DNA of 64,000 nucleotides from CAZEJS01 sp964512645 (GTDB lineage: Bacteria; Actinomycetota; Geothermincolia; Fen-727; Anoxymicrobiaceae), in NCBI GenBank assembly GCA_964512645.1, contig CAZEJS010000001.1, forward strand, positions 1-64,000. Reading direction: 5' to 3'. The notes beneath the pieces are model-generated. The model saw nothing but the letters and a program-made list of their open reading frames with translations, searched no databases and was not told the origin of the DNA. Both the position numbers and the translations under genes were made by a program. Positions within the stretch are counted from its first letter, which is position 1. Every line of letters begins with the position of its first letter. Positions 44,185 to 53,250 of this stretch are shown one piece after another.

Positions 44185-45537
44185 CTATGAGCTCGCCACG
44201 TAGTTGCGCAGGTAAGAGGAAATGTCCGCCGCCTCGCGCGGCCCTATCAGTATCTCCCAGTCGGCGAGCTCCTCGTCGAGCTCTCCGGATATCTGCGCCA
44301 CGTACCCGGGGATGATCAGCTTCCGGTGGCCGACCTTCTCGGCGATCCCCGAGGTGTTGACGAACTTGGCAATTATGTCCGGCACGAACTTGCCGGCGGC
44401 CCAGGCGGTAAGCACCGACTGCCCCTCGGAATCGACCACGCCGAGCCAGGCGTCGACCTTGGAGGCCTCGATCTCCCCGGAGACGATGAAGTACGTCAGC
44501 GAGAAGTTGGTGGTGACCATCACCGGCGAATCGGGACCGGGGCTGCCGATCTCGTAGAACTTGGCGTCGACCGCCATCGGCTTCTGGGGGTCGGTGTACA
44601 CGTTCTGGATCTCCACCTGCAGCGGGTACTGCAGCCACGCCTCGGCGCTGGAGAGCACCACGATGTCCGCGTACTTGGCGATGTAGACCCCGGCGTACGC
44701 GCCCTGGAGGAACTCGTCGTCGGTCTCCTCCGCCGGGAGCGTGATGATCGGGAACCCGAACGGCTTGAACTTGGCGGTAAGGGCGCCCTTCCTTATCTGG
44801 ATAACGGCCTCGAAAGTCTCCTTGAGGGTCCTGGTGCCGGGGTCGAGGACCAGGTCCTTGAGCTCCATGCCGGCCGCCTTCTCGGACAGGTCGGCCAGGT
44901 CGTCCAGGGAAGCCCCTTTCAGCACCAGCGGCAAGCCCTTCTCCTTCGCCAGCGCGCCCATGGCGTCAATGTTTGCCGCCGTCGCGCAGTACATCAGCGG
45001 GTTCTTGTCGCCGATCTTCTCCAGCGCGGCCTTCATGACCCCGGCGTCCTCGGTCATGGGCATCAGCGCGCAGTCGGTCATGCCCGCGACCTTTCCGGCG
45101 AAGTCGGCGAACTTCCCGGCGTCCCCGGACTCGCACTTCAGCGCCACCAGCTTGACCTCGAGGTGCTGGCCCACGCGGTCCCAGGAGTCCGCGTTCACCG
45201 CTTCGATCTTGACCTTGAGCTCGTCCTCGGACATCGCGTCCGAGACCAGCACTCCCATGCCCGGAGGGTTCATGAACCGCTTCTCGTGCCTGAAGAGCAC
45301 CAGCTCCTCGCCTGTGGTGAACTCCTTGGCCCCCTGTCCGATTATTACTCCCCTCACCGGCGGGGCGGCCGCGTCGGCCAGGGCCGCCTTCGCCTCGTCC
45401 GAGACGTGCGGGCAGTCTTCGAGCTTCGCCTGGCCGCCCGCGAGCTTCATCGCGAACGCGAGACAGGTGGGTAGCTTGCACTCACCGCAGTTCGTCTTCG
45501 GGAGCAGCTTGAAAATATCGAGACCGCTCAGTGCCAT
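44185..45537 (-). CDS. acsC: Corrinoid/iron-sulfur protein large subunit
   Basis: The 450-residue subunit carries a [4Fe-4S] cluster at the N-terminus (C17, C20, C25, C42; TNCGECKLPTC), a TIM barrel, and a C-terminal corrinoid-binding domain. Cysteine positions are the same as in the clostridial protein. With AcsD it carries the methyl group to AcsB. It lies 106 bases after acsB, a longer gap than elsewhere in the operon. Confidence 0.94.
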   Translation of the reverse strand: MALSGLDIFKLLPKTNCGECKLPTCLAFAMKLAGGQAKLEDCPHVSDEAKAALADAAAPPVRGVIIGQGAKEFTTGEELVLFRHEKRFMNPPGMGVLVSDAMSEDELKVKIEAVNADSWDRVGQHLEVKLVALKCESGDAGKFADFAGKVAGMTDCALMPMTEDAGVMKAALEKIGDKNPLMYCATAANIDAMGALAKEKGLPLVLKGASLDDLADLSEKAAGMELKDLVLDPGTRTLKETFEAVIQIRKGALTAKFKPFGFPIITLPAEETDDEFLQGAYAGVYIAKYADIVVLSSAEAWLQYPLQVEIQNVYTDPQKPMAVDAKFYEIGSPGPDSPVMVTTNFSLTYFIVSGEIEASKVDAWLGVVDSEGQSVLTAWAAGKFVPDIIAKFVNTSGIAEKVGHRKLIIPGYVAQISGELDEELADWEILIGPREAADISSYLRNYVASS

Positions 45538-45643
45538 CTCCCTACTCCTTTCGTCCCATCTTTACCGGTCCTATTCGTTTTGCGTACCATCCCGCTCGCC
45601 CTCCCCCCCGTGGGGGAGGGCCGGCGGGGGTGTTCCATATCGC

Positions 45644-47830
45644 TTACGCGAGCATCGGGTCCATCGTGAGCGCGGGGTGCTCCTTCTCCGTCAGGAACGG
45701 CAGGATCTCCTCCTCGGTCACCCCGACGGTCTCGTCGGCGATCTTGTCGATGAAGTCGGGAGTTCCCAGCTCCTCGGCCCGCCTGTCGAGCTGCTCGCGC
45801 AGTGTCTCCTTGAGCTCCTTCGGCATCCAGACGATGCGGTGGAAGCCGCCGTCGGCGCTGATGAACTTCTTGGAGGTTATGTAAACTTTGCCGATGCCGA
45901 CGAATCCCGGGGTGACGTTCCCTCCGCCAACCGAGCCGGCGAGCGTCGAGAAGGACATGCCGCATGGAGTCTCCTTGCCGGTGAACTCCCTGTTGACGAT
46001 CATGACCCCGTTGCATATCGGCAGGAACGCCACAATGCACTCGAAGCAGCCGCACGACGTCATCGGATCTTCCATCATCGTGTAGGCGTTGAACTTGTCC
46101 AGCTTCTGCCCGGAGTTATCGTAAACGAACTTGTTGACGTTGACCCACTGGCCCTTGTCCTCGTCGATAGCGTCGCCCTTGGGGATGGGCTGGTTGGGTC
46201 CGGTGGGGTCGATCTCGTAGGCCGCCTTGCAGTCGAGCCAGTTGTAGGCTCCGCAGAGCCCGAGGCGCTCGGGCGTGACCACGCAAACGTGGGTGGGCGC
46301 GAACGACTGGCAAAGCGTGCACGAGTAGTAGATGTCCGTGGTCTCGTCGGTCATGCCGGCGGTGCGCTCGTCGCGCTCCGCGTACTTGGCGCGCGCATTG
46401 GCCAGCCACTCTTTGCACGGAGCCTCCTCTGTGTAGAGAGTGACCTCGACCTTGTCGACTATCGCCGGGAACTCGCCCAGCAGCTTGGCGTGGAGTATCT
46501 CGCCGTAGTCCTTGATCTTGAAGCCCTTGGACTGGGCCTTCTTGCTGATGCGCGTCCAGACGATATCGCGCTGGCCCATGTGCCAGATGCCCTCGGCCCC
46601 GTTGATGAGGTGGTGGCACTGGCGCTCGAGGATCGACTCGAAATCCTCCTGCATCTTCCGGCCGGCCACGTGGATCACGATTCCCAGCGGAAGGGCCGCG
46701 CCGGCCTCGATGTCGTCGATCTCCGGCCCGACCACGGTGATCTTGCCGTCCTCGACCTCGTCCATCTCCTTCATCTCCACGAACTCGAACGCCGGAGTGA
46801 TGTTGCCTCCGAACTGGCAGTACATGTCCTCCTTGCGGATGCGCTCGCCCTCGAAGGCCGGCCCGTAGGCCATGGGGATGGGGACCTTGGTGACCTGTAT
46901 CTTCAGACCGCGAACCTCGACCGCCTTCTGGACGATCTGGTCGTGGGGTATGTTGGAAACCACGTGCTCGTAGGTGCAGACTCCCGTTGGCAGGATCTCC
47001 GGTATGGGCGTGTCGGCGATCGTCGGGAAGCCGTAGTTGATAGCGCCCGCGGCGTTCGCGTACCACTCGTCGGTGACCTCGCCCAGCGCCATGACAAACG
47101 CGAATATCCGGTTCTTGTTGTAGAGCAGGACCTTGCGGTAGTCGCCCGGCTGCGCGCCCCCGAAGCTCATCGCCGCGCGGGCGGCGAACCCCAGCGAGTA
47201 CACCGCGGAGCCTATCTCGCGCCCGTAGGGCACGATGCGGGTCTCCCAGCCGAGCTGGACCCCGATGCTGTCGAGCTGCTCGGCCACCGTGGTGCCGTTG
47301 AAATTGCCGCTCGTCCAGACGTAGAGGTTCTTCTCCTGGAGTTCCTTGACTATGCTCTCGGCGGTCTGGGGATCGGGCGCCGAACCTGCGAGCGCGCAGA
47401 AACCGGGCGCCGATCCGTCGACGAACTCGACGCCCCTCTCGCGCATTATCACGTCGTCGGCGGCGCCCAGCCATATCCCGTCGACCGGGTTGGGGCCGTC
47501 GATGTACTTGATGGCCTCTTCGAGCTCCTCCATGAACAGGGTCGCCATCCCCGCGTCCAGCCCCGGCCCCAGGTAAGGGGTCCAGAGGCCGTCCCTGGGG
47601 AGAGGGGGGATCAGGTCCTCGGCGATCTTCATGACCTTGCCGAAATCACCGAGTTTCTCGACCTTCTCGCCGGTCATGGCGTAGATTATCGGGAGGTAGT
47701 AGGCGGTGTTGGGAAACGCCACCTCCTGGTTCTCCCCGTGCTTCTGCAGGGCCTCGTCGATCCGCGCAGCTACCCTGTCGTGGATGGCGTGCGCTCCTCT
47801 GATCGCGGCACTTAGAATTATCTTGGACAT
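45644..47830 (-). CDS. acsB: Acetyl-CoA synthase
   Basis: The 728-residue bacterial-type enzyme joins methyl, CO and CoA at the nickel A-cluster. The [4Fe-4S] ligands are C504, C507, C516 and C526, and the distal nickel site is C593-G-C595 (SCGCFEC). These fall exactly two residues before the clostridial positions, so the full three-domain form is conserved. The N-terminal domain that contacts CODH is present, unlike the archaeal CdhC. It follows cooS by 39 bases. Confidence 0.96.
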   Translation of the reverse strand: MSKIILSAAIRGAHAIHDRVAARIDEALQKHGENQEVAFPNTAYYLPIIYAMTGEKVEKLGDFGKVMKIAEDLIPPLPRDGLWTPYLGPGLDAGMATLFMEELEEAIKYIDGPNPVDGIWLGAADDVIMRERGVEFVDGSAPGFCALAGSAPDPQTAESIVKELQEKNLYVWTSGNFNGTTVAEQLDSIGVQLGWETRIVPYGREIGSAVYSLGFAARAAMSFGGAQPGDYRKVLLYNKNRIFAFVMALGEVTDEWYANAAGAINYGFPTIADTPIPEILPTGVCTYEHVVSNIPHDQIVQKAVEVRGLKIQVTKVPIPMAYGPAFEGERIRKEDMYCQFGGNITPAFEFVEMKEMDEVEDGKITVVGPEIDDIEAGAALPLGIVIHVAGRKMQEDFESILERQCHHLINGAEGIWHMGQRDIVWTRISKKAQSKGFKIKDYGEILHAKLLGEFPAIVDKVEVTLYTEEAPCKEWLANARAKYAERDERTAGMTDETTDIYYSCTLCQSFAPTHVCVVTPERLGLCGAYNWLDCKAAYEIDPTGPNQPIPKGDAIDEDKGQWVNVNKFVYDNSGQKLDKFNAYTMMEDPMTSCGCFECIVAFLPICNGVMIVNREFTGKETPCGMSFSTLAGSVGGGNVTPGFVGIGKVYITSKKFISADGGFHRIVWMPKELKETLREQLDRRAEELGTPDFIDKIADETVGVTEEEILPFLTEKEHPALTMDPMLA

Positions 47831-47869
47831 GTAAACTCCTCCTTTTCTTTCTCGTCAGTGCCTCAGAGG

Positions 47870-49822
47870 CTATTCGATCGACAGTTCGCGTCTCATGGCC
47901 ATGTCGTAAAGCACGCGTTCGCGCTTGCCCAGTATTCCAAGCGCATCCCGCTTCATGTCGATAAGGCTCAGCAGCTTCCCGACCATCTTGTCGGGGTCGG
48001 GCTCGTAGTGCCAGGAGTTGCCGTACTGCTCGAACATGCCCTCGAACAGGTAATCGGTCAGCTCGCTGCTGCCGGTGGTCGGCCAGGTGGTCCCGAACAC
48101 GACCGCCGCGCCCGAAGCCACGAAGTACTGCCCGATGGATATCGCCTTCTCGCTCATCCACTCGGGCGCGCACCCCACGGCGGGCAGGTCCGATATGTCG
48201 TCGCCCAGGCCACCCTCGTTGACCATCGCGGTAAGAGCCACCAGGATGCGGCTGTTGTCCACGCAGGAACCGACGTGGAGCACCGGAGGTATGCCCACGG
48301 CCTCACAGATTTCCCGAAGGCCCTGGGGCATTACGCCCTCCTTGTACGCGATCTCCGGCGTCATGAGTCCGGTCTTGGCCACCGCCTGCGCCGCGCAGCC
48401 GGTCATGACCACCAGGCAGCCGTTGGCCACCAGCTCACTGACAACCCTCACGTGCACGGCGTCATGCGCGACCCTGGGGTTGTTGCACCCTACCACACCC
48501 ACGACCCCGCGTATGCGGCCGTCGATGATCCCGTCGTTGAGGGGCCTGTAGGAGGCGCGGAACTTGCCGCCCAGCATGTAGTTGATGTACTCGTGATCGT
48601 ACCCGGCGATGAAATCGCTGGTCACGTCGGGGATGTCCACCTTTCCCCTGTTGGGGAAATTGTCGATGGCCATCTCGACGATCTTCTTGGCGCTGGAGAG
48701 CCCTGTTTCCTCGTGGAACTCGATGTGCTCCGCCAGCGGCATCCTGCCCTTGGGGCTGGTGGTGATGACCTTGGTATGGAAGCACTTGGACAGTTCCCCG
48801 ATCGCCTGGTAGATGCACTGCACGTCCACCACCATGGCGTCGATCGCGCCGGTCATGATGGCAAGCTCCTGCTGGAGGACGTTCCCGGCCACGGGAATGC
48901 CGTGCCTGGAGAGGATCTCGTTGGCCGTGCAGCAGATCCCGGCGATGTTGATGCCCTTGGCGCCCTTCTCCTCGGCCCTCTTGAGCAGACTCCCGTCCTG
49001 GGAGGCCAGGAGTATCATCTCCGAGAGGAGAGGCTCGTGGCCGTGGACGATTATGTTCACCTGGTCCTCGGAGAGCACCCCCAGGTTGATCTTCGCCTGG
49101 AGGGGCGTCGGCGTCCCGAACATGATGTCCTGGAGCTCCGTCCCTATCATCGAGCCGCCCCAGCCGTCAGCCAGCGCCGTGCGGGAGCCCTGGCGCATGA
49201 TGTTCTCCATCTCCTGGTCGACCCCGATATGGGTACGGTGCATGACCTCGACGACCTCGCGGTCGATTCCGCGGGGGAATATGCCCAGCTTCCTCCATAT
49301 CTCCTTGCGCTTCTCGGGGGCGCGCAACCCGAAAGCGAGTTCGCCCTCCTGCTGGCCGAACATCGCCAGGCACTTCTCTCCGACCTCGAGCGCTATCTCC
49401 TCCACCGGCCGGTCGCCGACCTCGACGTCCAGGTCCGCCGCCACTTCCAGCAGCTTGATCCGGTCCTTGATCTGGTACCCCTCGGCTTCTCCCTTCGCGG
49501 CCATGATGAACGTGTGCGCCACCGCCCTGCCGTGGTCGGAGTGGGCCGCCGCGCCGGCGGCGATCATCCGGCAGAAGTTGCGCGCCGCCACCACACCCGC
49601 TGTCGCGCCGCAGATTCCCCGCTTCTCCTCTTCGCCCTCCTTCTTGGGGGGCGTGAGCCTGCATGGCCCCATAGCGCAGTTCTTGCAGCAGATACCGCTC
49701 GCGCCGATCGTGCAGACCTTCATCGACTCCGTCCGGCTGAAGGCGGTTGACCGTTTTTCCGCCTCAGCCTTCTTGAGCATCTCGACCGACGCTTCACAGG
49801 CCGTCCTTTCTTCAAAATCCAA
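47870..49822 (-). CDS. cooS: Carbon monoxide dehydrogenase catalytic subunit
   Basis: The 650-residue nickel enzyme reduces CO2 to CO. N-terminal cysteines (CCKNCAMGPC) form the B- and D-cluster region. C-cluster ligands lie in VHGHEPL (His), DVQCIYQ, GVVGCNNPR, MTGCAAQ and GSCVDNSR. Length and motifs match the AcsA form found in CODH/ACS complexes. It sits between acsD and acsB. Confidence 0.95.
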   Translation of the reverse strand: MDFEERTACEASVEMLKKAEAEKRSTAFSRTESMKVCTIGASGICCKNCAMGPCRLTPPKKEGEEEKRGICGATAGVVAARNFCRMIAAGAAAHSDHGRAVAHTFIMAAKGEAEGYQIKDRIKLLEVAADLDVEVGDRPVEEIALEVGEKCLAMFGQQEGELAFGLRAPEKRKEIWRKLGIFPRGIDREVVEVMHRTHIGVDQEMENIMRQGSRTALADGWGGSMIGTELQDIMFGTPTPLQAKINLGVLSEDQVNIIVHGHEPLLSEMILLASQDGSLLKRAEEKGAKGINIAGICCTANEILSRHGIPVAGNVLQQELAIMTGAIDAMVVDVQCIYQAIGELSKCFHTKVITTSPKGRMPLAEHIEFHEETGLSSAKKIVEMAIDNFPNRGKVDIPDVTSDFIAGYDHEYINYMLGGKFRASYRPLNDGIIDGRIRGVVGVVGCNNPRVAHDAVHVRVVSELVANGCLVVMTGCAAQAVAKTGLMTPEIAYKEGVMPQGLREICEAVGIPPVLHVGSCVDNSRILVALTAMVNEGGLGDDISDLPAVGCAPEWMSEKAISIGQYFVASGAAVVFGTTWPTTGSSELTDYLFEGMFEQYGNSWHYEPDPDKMVGKLLSLIDMKRDALGILGKRERVLYDMAMRRELSIE

Positions 49823-49870
49823 CTGTCCTCAACTCCTCGCTCTTCGTGAGCTTCCGTGGCCTCGTCGGGC

Positions 49871-50809
49871 CTATCCCTTCAGTTCGTCGATGACCTTCCT
49901 TACCGTCCTGATGGCATCCGGGTGCCTCATGATGATCACATCGGCGCCGGCCACGAGAAGGGTGGTCGCGGTGAGTATCTCCCACATGACCCCGCGCTTC
50001 TTCTCGTCGCCCCACTGCGGCTCGTCGGCCGCGGGGGCCTTCGCTTCCTTCGCCTTCCACGCCTCGGGACCGACGTCCGCCAGAAGCGGCATCTGGGTCA
50101 TGCCGTCGTCCTGGCGCAGTGCGGCGATCTTGAACCGCTCCATGATGGAGTAGGTGTACTCCAGGCCGTAACCGAGGGCGCCGGTGGTGGGATCGACGAG
50201 GATCTTCCCTACGTCCACGCCGAGGTTGGAGAGAAGGATGTTCAGCTGCTTCGCCAGGTTGACGTCGATGGGCGACTTGGCCGCCACCGTCTGGTTGTAT
50301 CCGAGCGCCGCCGCTCCGATGGTCTTGAAGTTGTCCTCCTTCGCCGGCCCCATGACCACGTTCAGCCCTTCGCAGGCCGTCGCCACCGCCTTGAGCACCT
50401 CTCCGTCCTTCTCGACGTCCTCCGAACCGTAGACTATCACCGGTATGCTCACGGCTTCGGCGACCGCCCTGGTGGTCTGCGCGGCGTCGGCGGCGGGCCT
50501 GTCGGCGCCCTTGGGATCGGTGCTCTGCAGACGGAGCGCTATAACGTCGGCCCCCCACTCGTCCTGAGCCTTCTTCGCCCAGGCGACGGGGTCCGACAGG
50601 ACGTCCTTGAGGGGCTCGGTGACCGCTTCGGGCCACTCCTCGGGGTTGTCGTCGTAAACCTCGACGGCGATGAGCGGCCGCCTCGGCATGTCGCCTTCCC
50701 AGAGATAGAACGGCAGGATGTTCTCCCCGCCCGCCTTCACATCACCGGTCCCCAGCACGACCTCGCGTATTCTCGAGTCGCTGGTTTCCTTGATCGCCTC
50801 AAACGCCAT
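49871..50809 (-). CDS. acsD: Corrinoid/iron-sulfur protein small subunit
   Basis: The 312-residue TIM-barrel subunit pairs with AcsC to hold the corrinoid. It has VLGTGDVKAGGENILPFY near the start, DVIALRLQSTDPKG and LVDPTTGALGYGLEY. Length is typical. It is encoded upstream of cooS, apart from acsC, an order differing from the clostridial acsCD pair. Confidence 0.92.
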   Translation of the reverse strand: MAFEAIKETSDSRIREVVLGTGDVKAGGENILPFYLWEGDMPRRPLIAVEVYDDNPEEWPEAVTEPLKDVLSDPVAWAKKAQDEWGADVIALRLQSTDPKGADRPAADAAQTTRAVAEAVSIPVIVYGSEDVEKDGEVLKAVATACEGLNVVMGPAKEDNFKTIGAAALGYNQTVAAKSPIDVNLAKQLNILLSNLGVDVGKILVDPTTGALGYGLEYTYSIMERFKIAALRQDDGMTQMPLLADVGPEAWKAKEAKAPAADEPQWGDEKKRGVMWEILTATTLLVAGADVIIMRHPDAIRTVRKVIDELKG

Positions 50810-50889
50810 GTGATTCCACTTCCTTTCTACGGTTCAACCACCGTGCGCCGCATTGATATATGTCAAACACGCTCGGCGCGCGCGCCTCG

Positions 50890-51798
50890 TCAGTCCCCCG
50901 CCTGCATCTTGCAGGCGGTCAGCGCGTTCTTGAGCAGCATCATGTTGGTTACCGCCCCGACCCCGCCGGGGACGGGGGTGATCGCCCTGGCCTTCTCCTT
51001 CACGTTGTCGAAGTCCACGTCTCCGACCGTCCTTGTCTTCGGCTTGCCCTTGTCGTTCAAAACGGGGTTGCCCTCGTCGTCGAGCACCTTGACCCGGTTG
51101 ATGCCGACGTCGATGACCACGGCGCCCTCCTTCACCAGGTCGGCGGTGACCAGCCCCGCCTTGCCGGCGGCGACTATCAGGATGTCCGCGCCGGTGGTGT
51201 GCCTGGCCAGGTTGCCCGCCTGGGAAGTGAAGATATGGGTAACCGTGACGGTTGCGTTGCGGTTCAGGGCGAGCATCGCGACCGGCTTTCCGACTATGTT
51301 CGAGTGCCCGACGACGACAATCTCGGCGCCCTCGAACTCGACGCCCACCCTGTCCAGCAGCTCGATGCATGCCGACGGGGTTGCCGGGGCCAGCGTGGGC
51401 TCGCCCAGCAGCAGGCGTCCCATGTTGGCCGGGTGGAAGCAGTCGATGTCCTTGTCCTCGCGGATGTTGCGGATTACCGCCGAGTCGCTGATGTGCTCGG
51501 GGTACGGGCGGAGCGGCAATATCCCGCTGACGGCGGGGTCCCCGTTCAATTCCTTGACGATATCGATGACCTGCTCTTCGGTGGTCTCCGCGGGCAGCGT
51601 CTTCTCGATGTAGTTGAAGCCTACCAGCTCGCAGTTCTTCTCCACCTGGCCCCGGTACATCTTCGACCCGAAGTCGTCGCCCACCAGCAGCGTCGCTATC
51701 CCGGGGGCGAGCCCTTTGGCCTTGAGGCTCTCGGTCTCGGACACTATCTCCGCTTTGATCTCGTCCGCTATGGCATTCCCGTCTATGATCTCCGCCAT
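50890..51798 (-). CDS. folD: Methylene-THF dehydrogenase / methenyl-THF cyclohydrolase
   Basis: The 302-residue enzyme oxidises methylene-THF, or in this pathway reduces methenyl-THF. It has YIEKTLPAETTEEQ, GILPLRPYPEH, VVGHSNIVGKPVAMLAL and the PGGVGAVTNMMLLKN C-terminus. The catalytic lysine region (KNCELVGFNYIEK) differs slightly from the YxxxK of bifunctional FolD: the tyrosine lies in the following turn. Its presence beside fchA suggests that the cyclohydrolase activity may be handled by FchA. It lies 10 bases after fchA. Confidence 0.9.
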   Translation of the reverse strand: MAEIIDGNAIADEIKAEIVSETESLKAKGLAPGIATLLVGDDFGSKMYRGQVEKNCELVGFNYIEKTLPAETTEEQVIDIVKELNGDPAVSGILPLRPYPEHISDSAVIRNIREDKDIDCFHPANMGRLLLGEPTLAPATPSACIELLDRVGVEFEGAEIVVVGHSNIVGKPVAMLALNRNATVTVTHIFTSQAGNLARHTTGADILIVAAGKAGLVTADLVKEGAVVIDVGINRVKVLDDEGNPVLNDKGKPKTRTVGDVDFDNVKEKARAITPVPGGVGAVTNMMLLKNALTACKMQAGD

Positions 51799-51808
51799 TC
51801 CATACCTC

Positions 51809-52435
51809 CTAGCCGAGTTTCTCGTAGGTCACTCTGACAACCCTGTCCTTGAGCTCGAGCGCCCGTGCAAGTATATCTTGAACGCCCGTCCATTTCTCCT
51901 CGTTGAAAGCGCCGTCCTTGATGGTCCCGAGGTTGATCTTCACGTTGAGGGCGGCGCACTGCGCGCACGCCTCCGCCAGCAGGGCTGCCACACCCGCGTC
52001 GCTCACCGCGTTGACGTTTCCTATCTCCGCCGCGACCTCCGATAGTTTCGCGACCTCCAGGCACTGCTCCACGATGGCGTAGGGGACCATGGTGGCTTCT
52101 TTGCAGGCCGCCTGGACGGCTTCGTCCCTCTTCCGCTTCTCCTCCTCGGTTCCGCGCGGCATCTTGAAAGCTTTCGCCAGGACGGCGTACACCTCGGTGT
52201 CCTCCTGCACCAGCTCCTGGAGCCGGGCGCGCACCCTCTCCGAATCCGCGAGCAGCTCCTCGATGCGGTCCTGGACGCCTGAGTACTTCTCCTTGCCCAC
52301 GGTCAGGTTCGCCACCATGCCAACCAGGGCCGCCCCGACGGCCGCGGCAAGCGCGCTGGCCGAGCCGCCCCCGGGCTCCGGCGCGCCGGAAGCCAGCCTG
52401 TCGAGGTAGTCCACCATCGGACCTTTCACGTACAT
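51809..52435 (-). CDS. fchA: Methenyltetrahydrofolate cyclohydrolase (FchA family)
   Basis: This helical protein of about 208 residues belongs to the formiminotransferase-cyclodeaminase family (PEPGGGSASALAAAVGAALVGMVANLT; KMPRGTEEEK). It dehydrates formyl-THF to methenyl-THF as in acetogenic clostridia. The ATG at 52435 is preferred to the GTG at 52447. It is 38 bases downstream of cooC and 10 bases upstream of folD. Confidence 0.88.
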   Translation of the reverse strand: MYVKGPMVDYLDRLASGAPEPGGGSASALAAAVGAALVGMVANLTVGKEKYSGVQDRIEELLADSERVRARLQELVQEDTEVYAVLAKAFKMPRGTEEEKRKRDEAVQAACKEATMVPYAIVEQCLEVAKLSEVAAEIGNVNAVSDAGVAALLAEACAQCAALNVKINLGTIKDGAFNEEKWTGVQDILARALELKDRVVRVTYEKLG

Positions 52436-52485
52436 CCTGCCCTTCACCCCCTGTAGCGCCCCCGTTCGAGGCGGCAGTCAGCTCT

Positions 52486-53250
52486 TCAACGTTCCAGCAA
52501 GCCGTCCATCATCCGCCGTACCGCCTGGAGGGCGGCCGAATCGGCGCCGATTTCCACCAGCGGTCTCCCCAGCTCGTCCAGCTCGGACACCTCCGGGTCG
52601 TCCGGCACTATCCCCGCCAGGTCGATGTCGAGTCCCGCCACCTCCGCTGCCACCGCCTCCGACAGCTCGCCCCTCACCCGCGAGAGCACCAGGCGGTAGC
52701 GCCCGACACCGATGTCCATCTCCCGGGCGAGGTCCCTTATCCTCATCGCCGTGGCCAGCCCCCTGTGCGATGGGTCGCTCACTATGAACAGCACATCGAC
52801 ACCGCGGGTGGTGCGCCGGCTGAGGTGCTCCATTCCCGCCTCGTTATCAATTACCAGATACTGGTAGTTCTTGTTGAGCCTTTCCAGGAACACCCTGAGC
52901 ATGTTGTTGATCGCGCAGTAACACCCCGGGCCTTCGGGCCTGCCCATGCTTATGAGGTCGACGTCCGGCGTCTCGATGAGCGCCTGTTCGATCTGCATTT
53001 CCAGGATGTCCTGCTTGGCCATTCCGGCCGGTATCTGGCCCTTCCGGGTCTTCTCGCTCATCTCTTCGCGGACGGACCCTACCGTACTCTCCAGGCTGAG
53101 GCCCAGGGCGAGGTCGAGGTTGCTGTTGGAGTCCGCGTCGACGGCGAGCACCGGCCCGAGCCCTTTTTCGACCAGGTACTTGACGACCAGGGAAGCGAAG
53201 GTGGTCTTGCCCACTCCGCCCTTGCCGCTGACGGCGAGCACCGTGGTCAA
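52486..53250 (-). CDS. cooC: CODH nickel-insertion ATPase
   Basis: The 254-residue MinD-type ATPase matures the nickel site of CODH or ACS. It has a deviant Walker A SGKGGVGKTT (residues 8-17), the CXC metal motif C110-Y-C112 and VDADSNSNLD. The start is TTG, and the TTGA overlaps the stop of the RACo gene, so the two are coupled. AcsF, which serves ACS, is the close alternative. Confidence 0.9.
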   Translation of the reverse strand: MTTVLAVSGKGGVGKTTFASLVVKYLVEKGLGPVLAVDADSNSNLDLALGLSLESTVGSVREEMSEKTRKGQIPAGMAKQDILEMQIEQALIETPDVDLISMGRPEGPGCYCAINNMLRVFLERLNKNYQYLVIDNEAGMEHLSRRTTRGVDVLFIVSDPSHRGLATAMRIRDLAREMDIGVGRYRLVLSRVRGELSEAVAAEVAGLDIDLAGIVPDDPEVSELDELGRPLVEIGADSAALQAVRRMMDGLLER

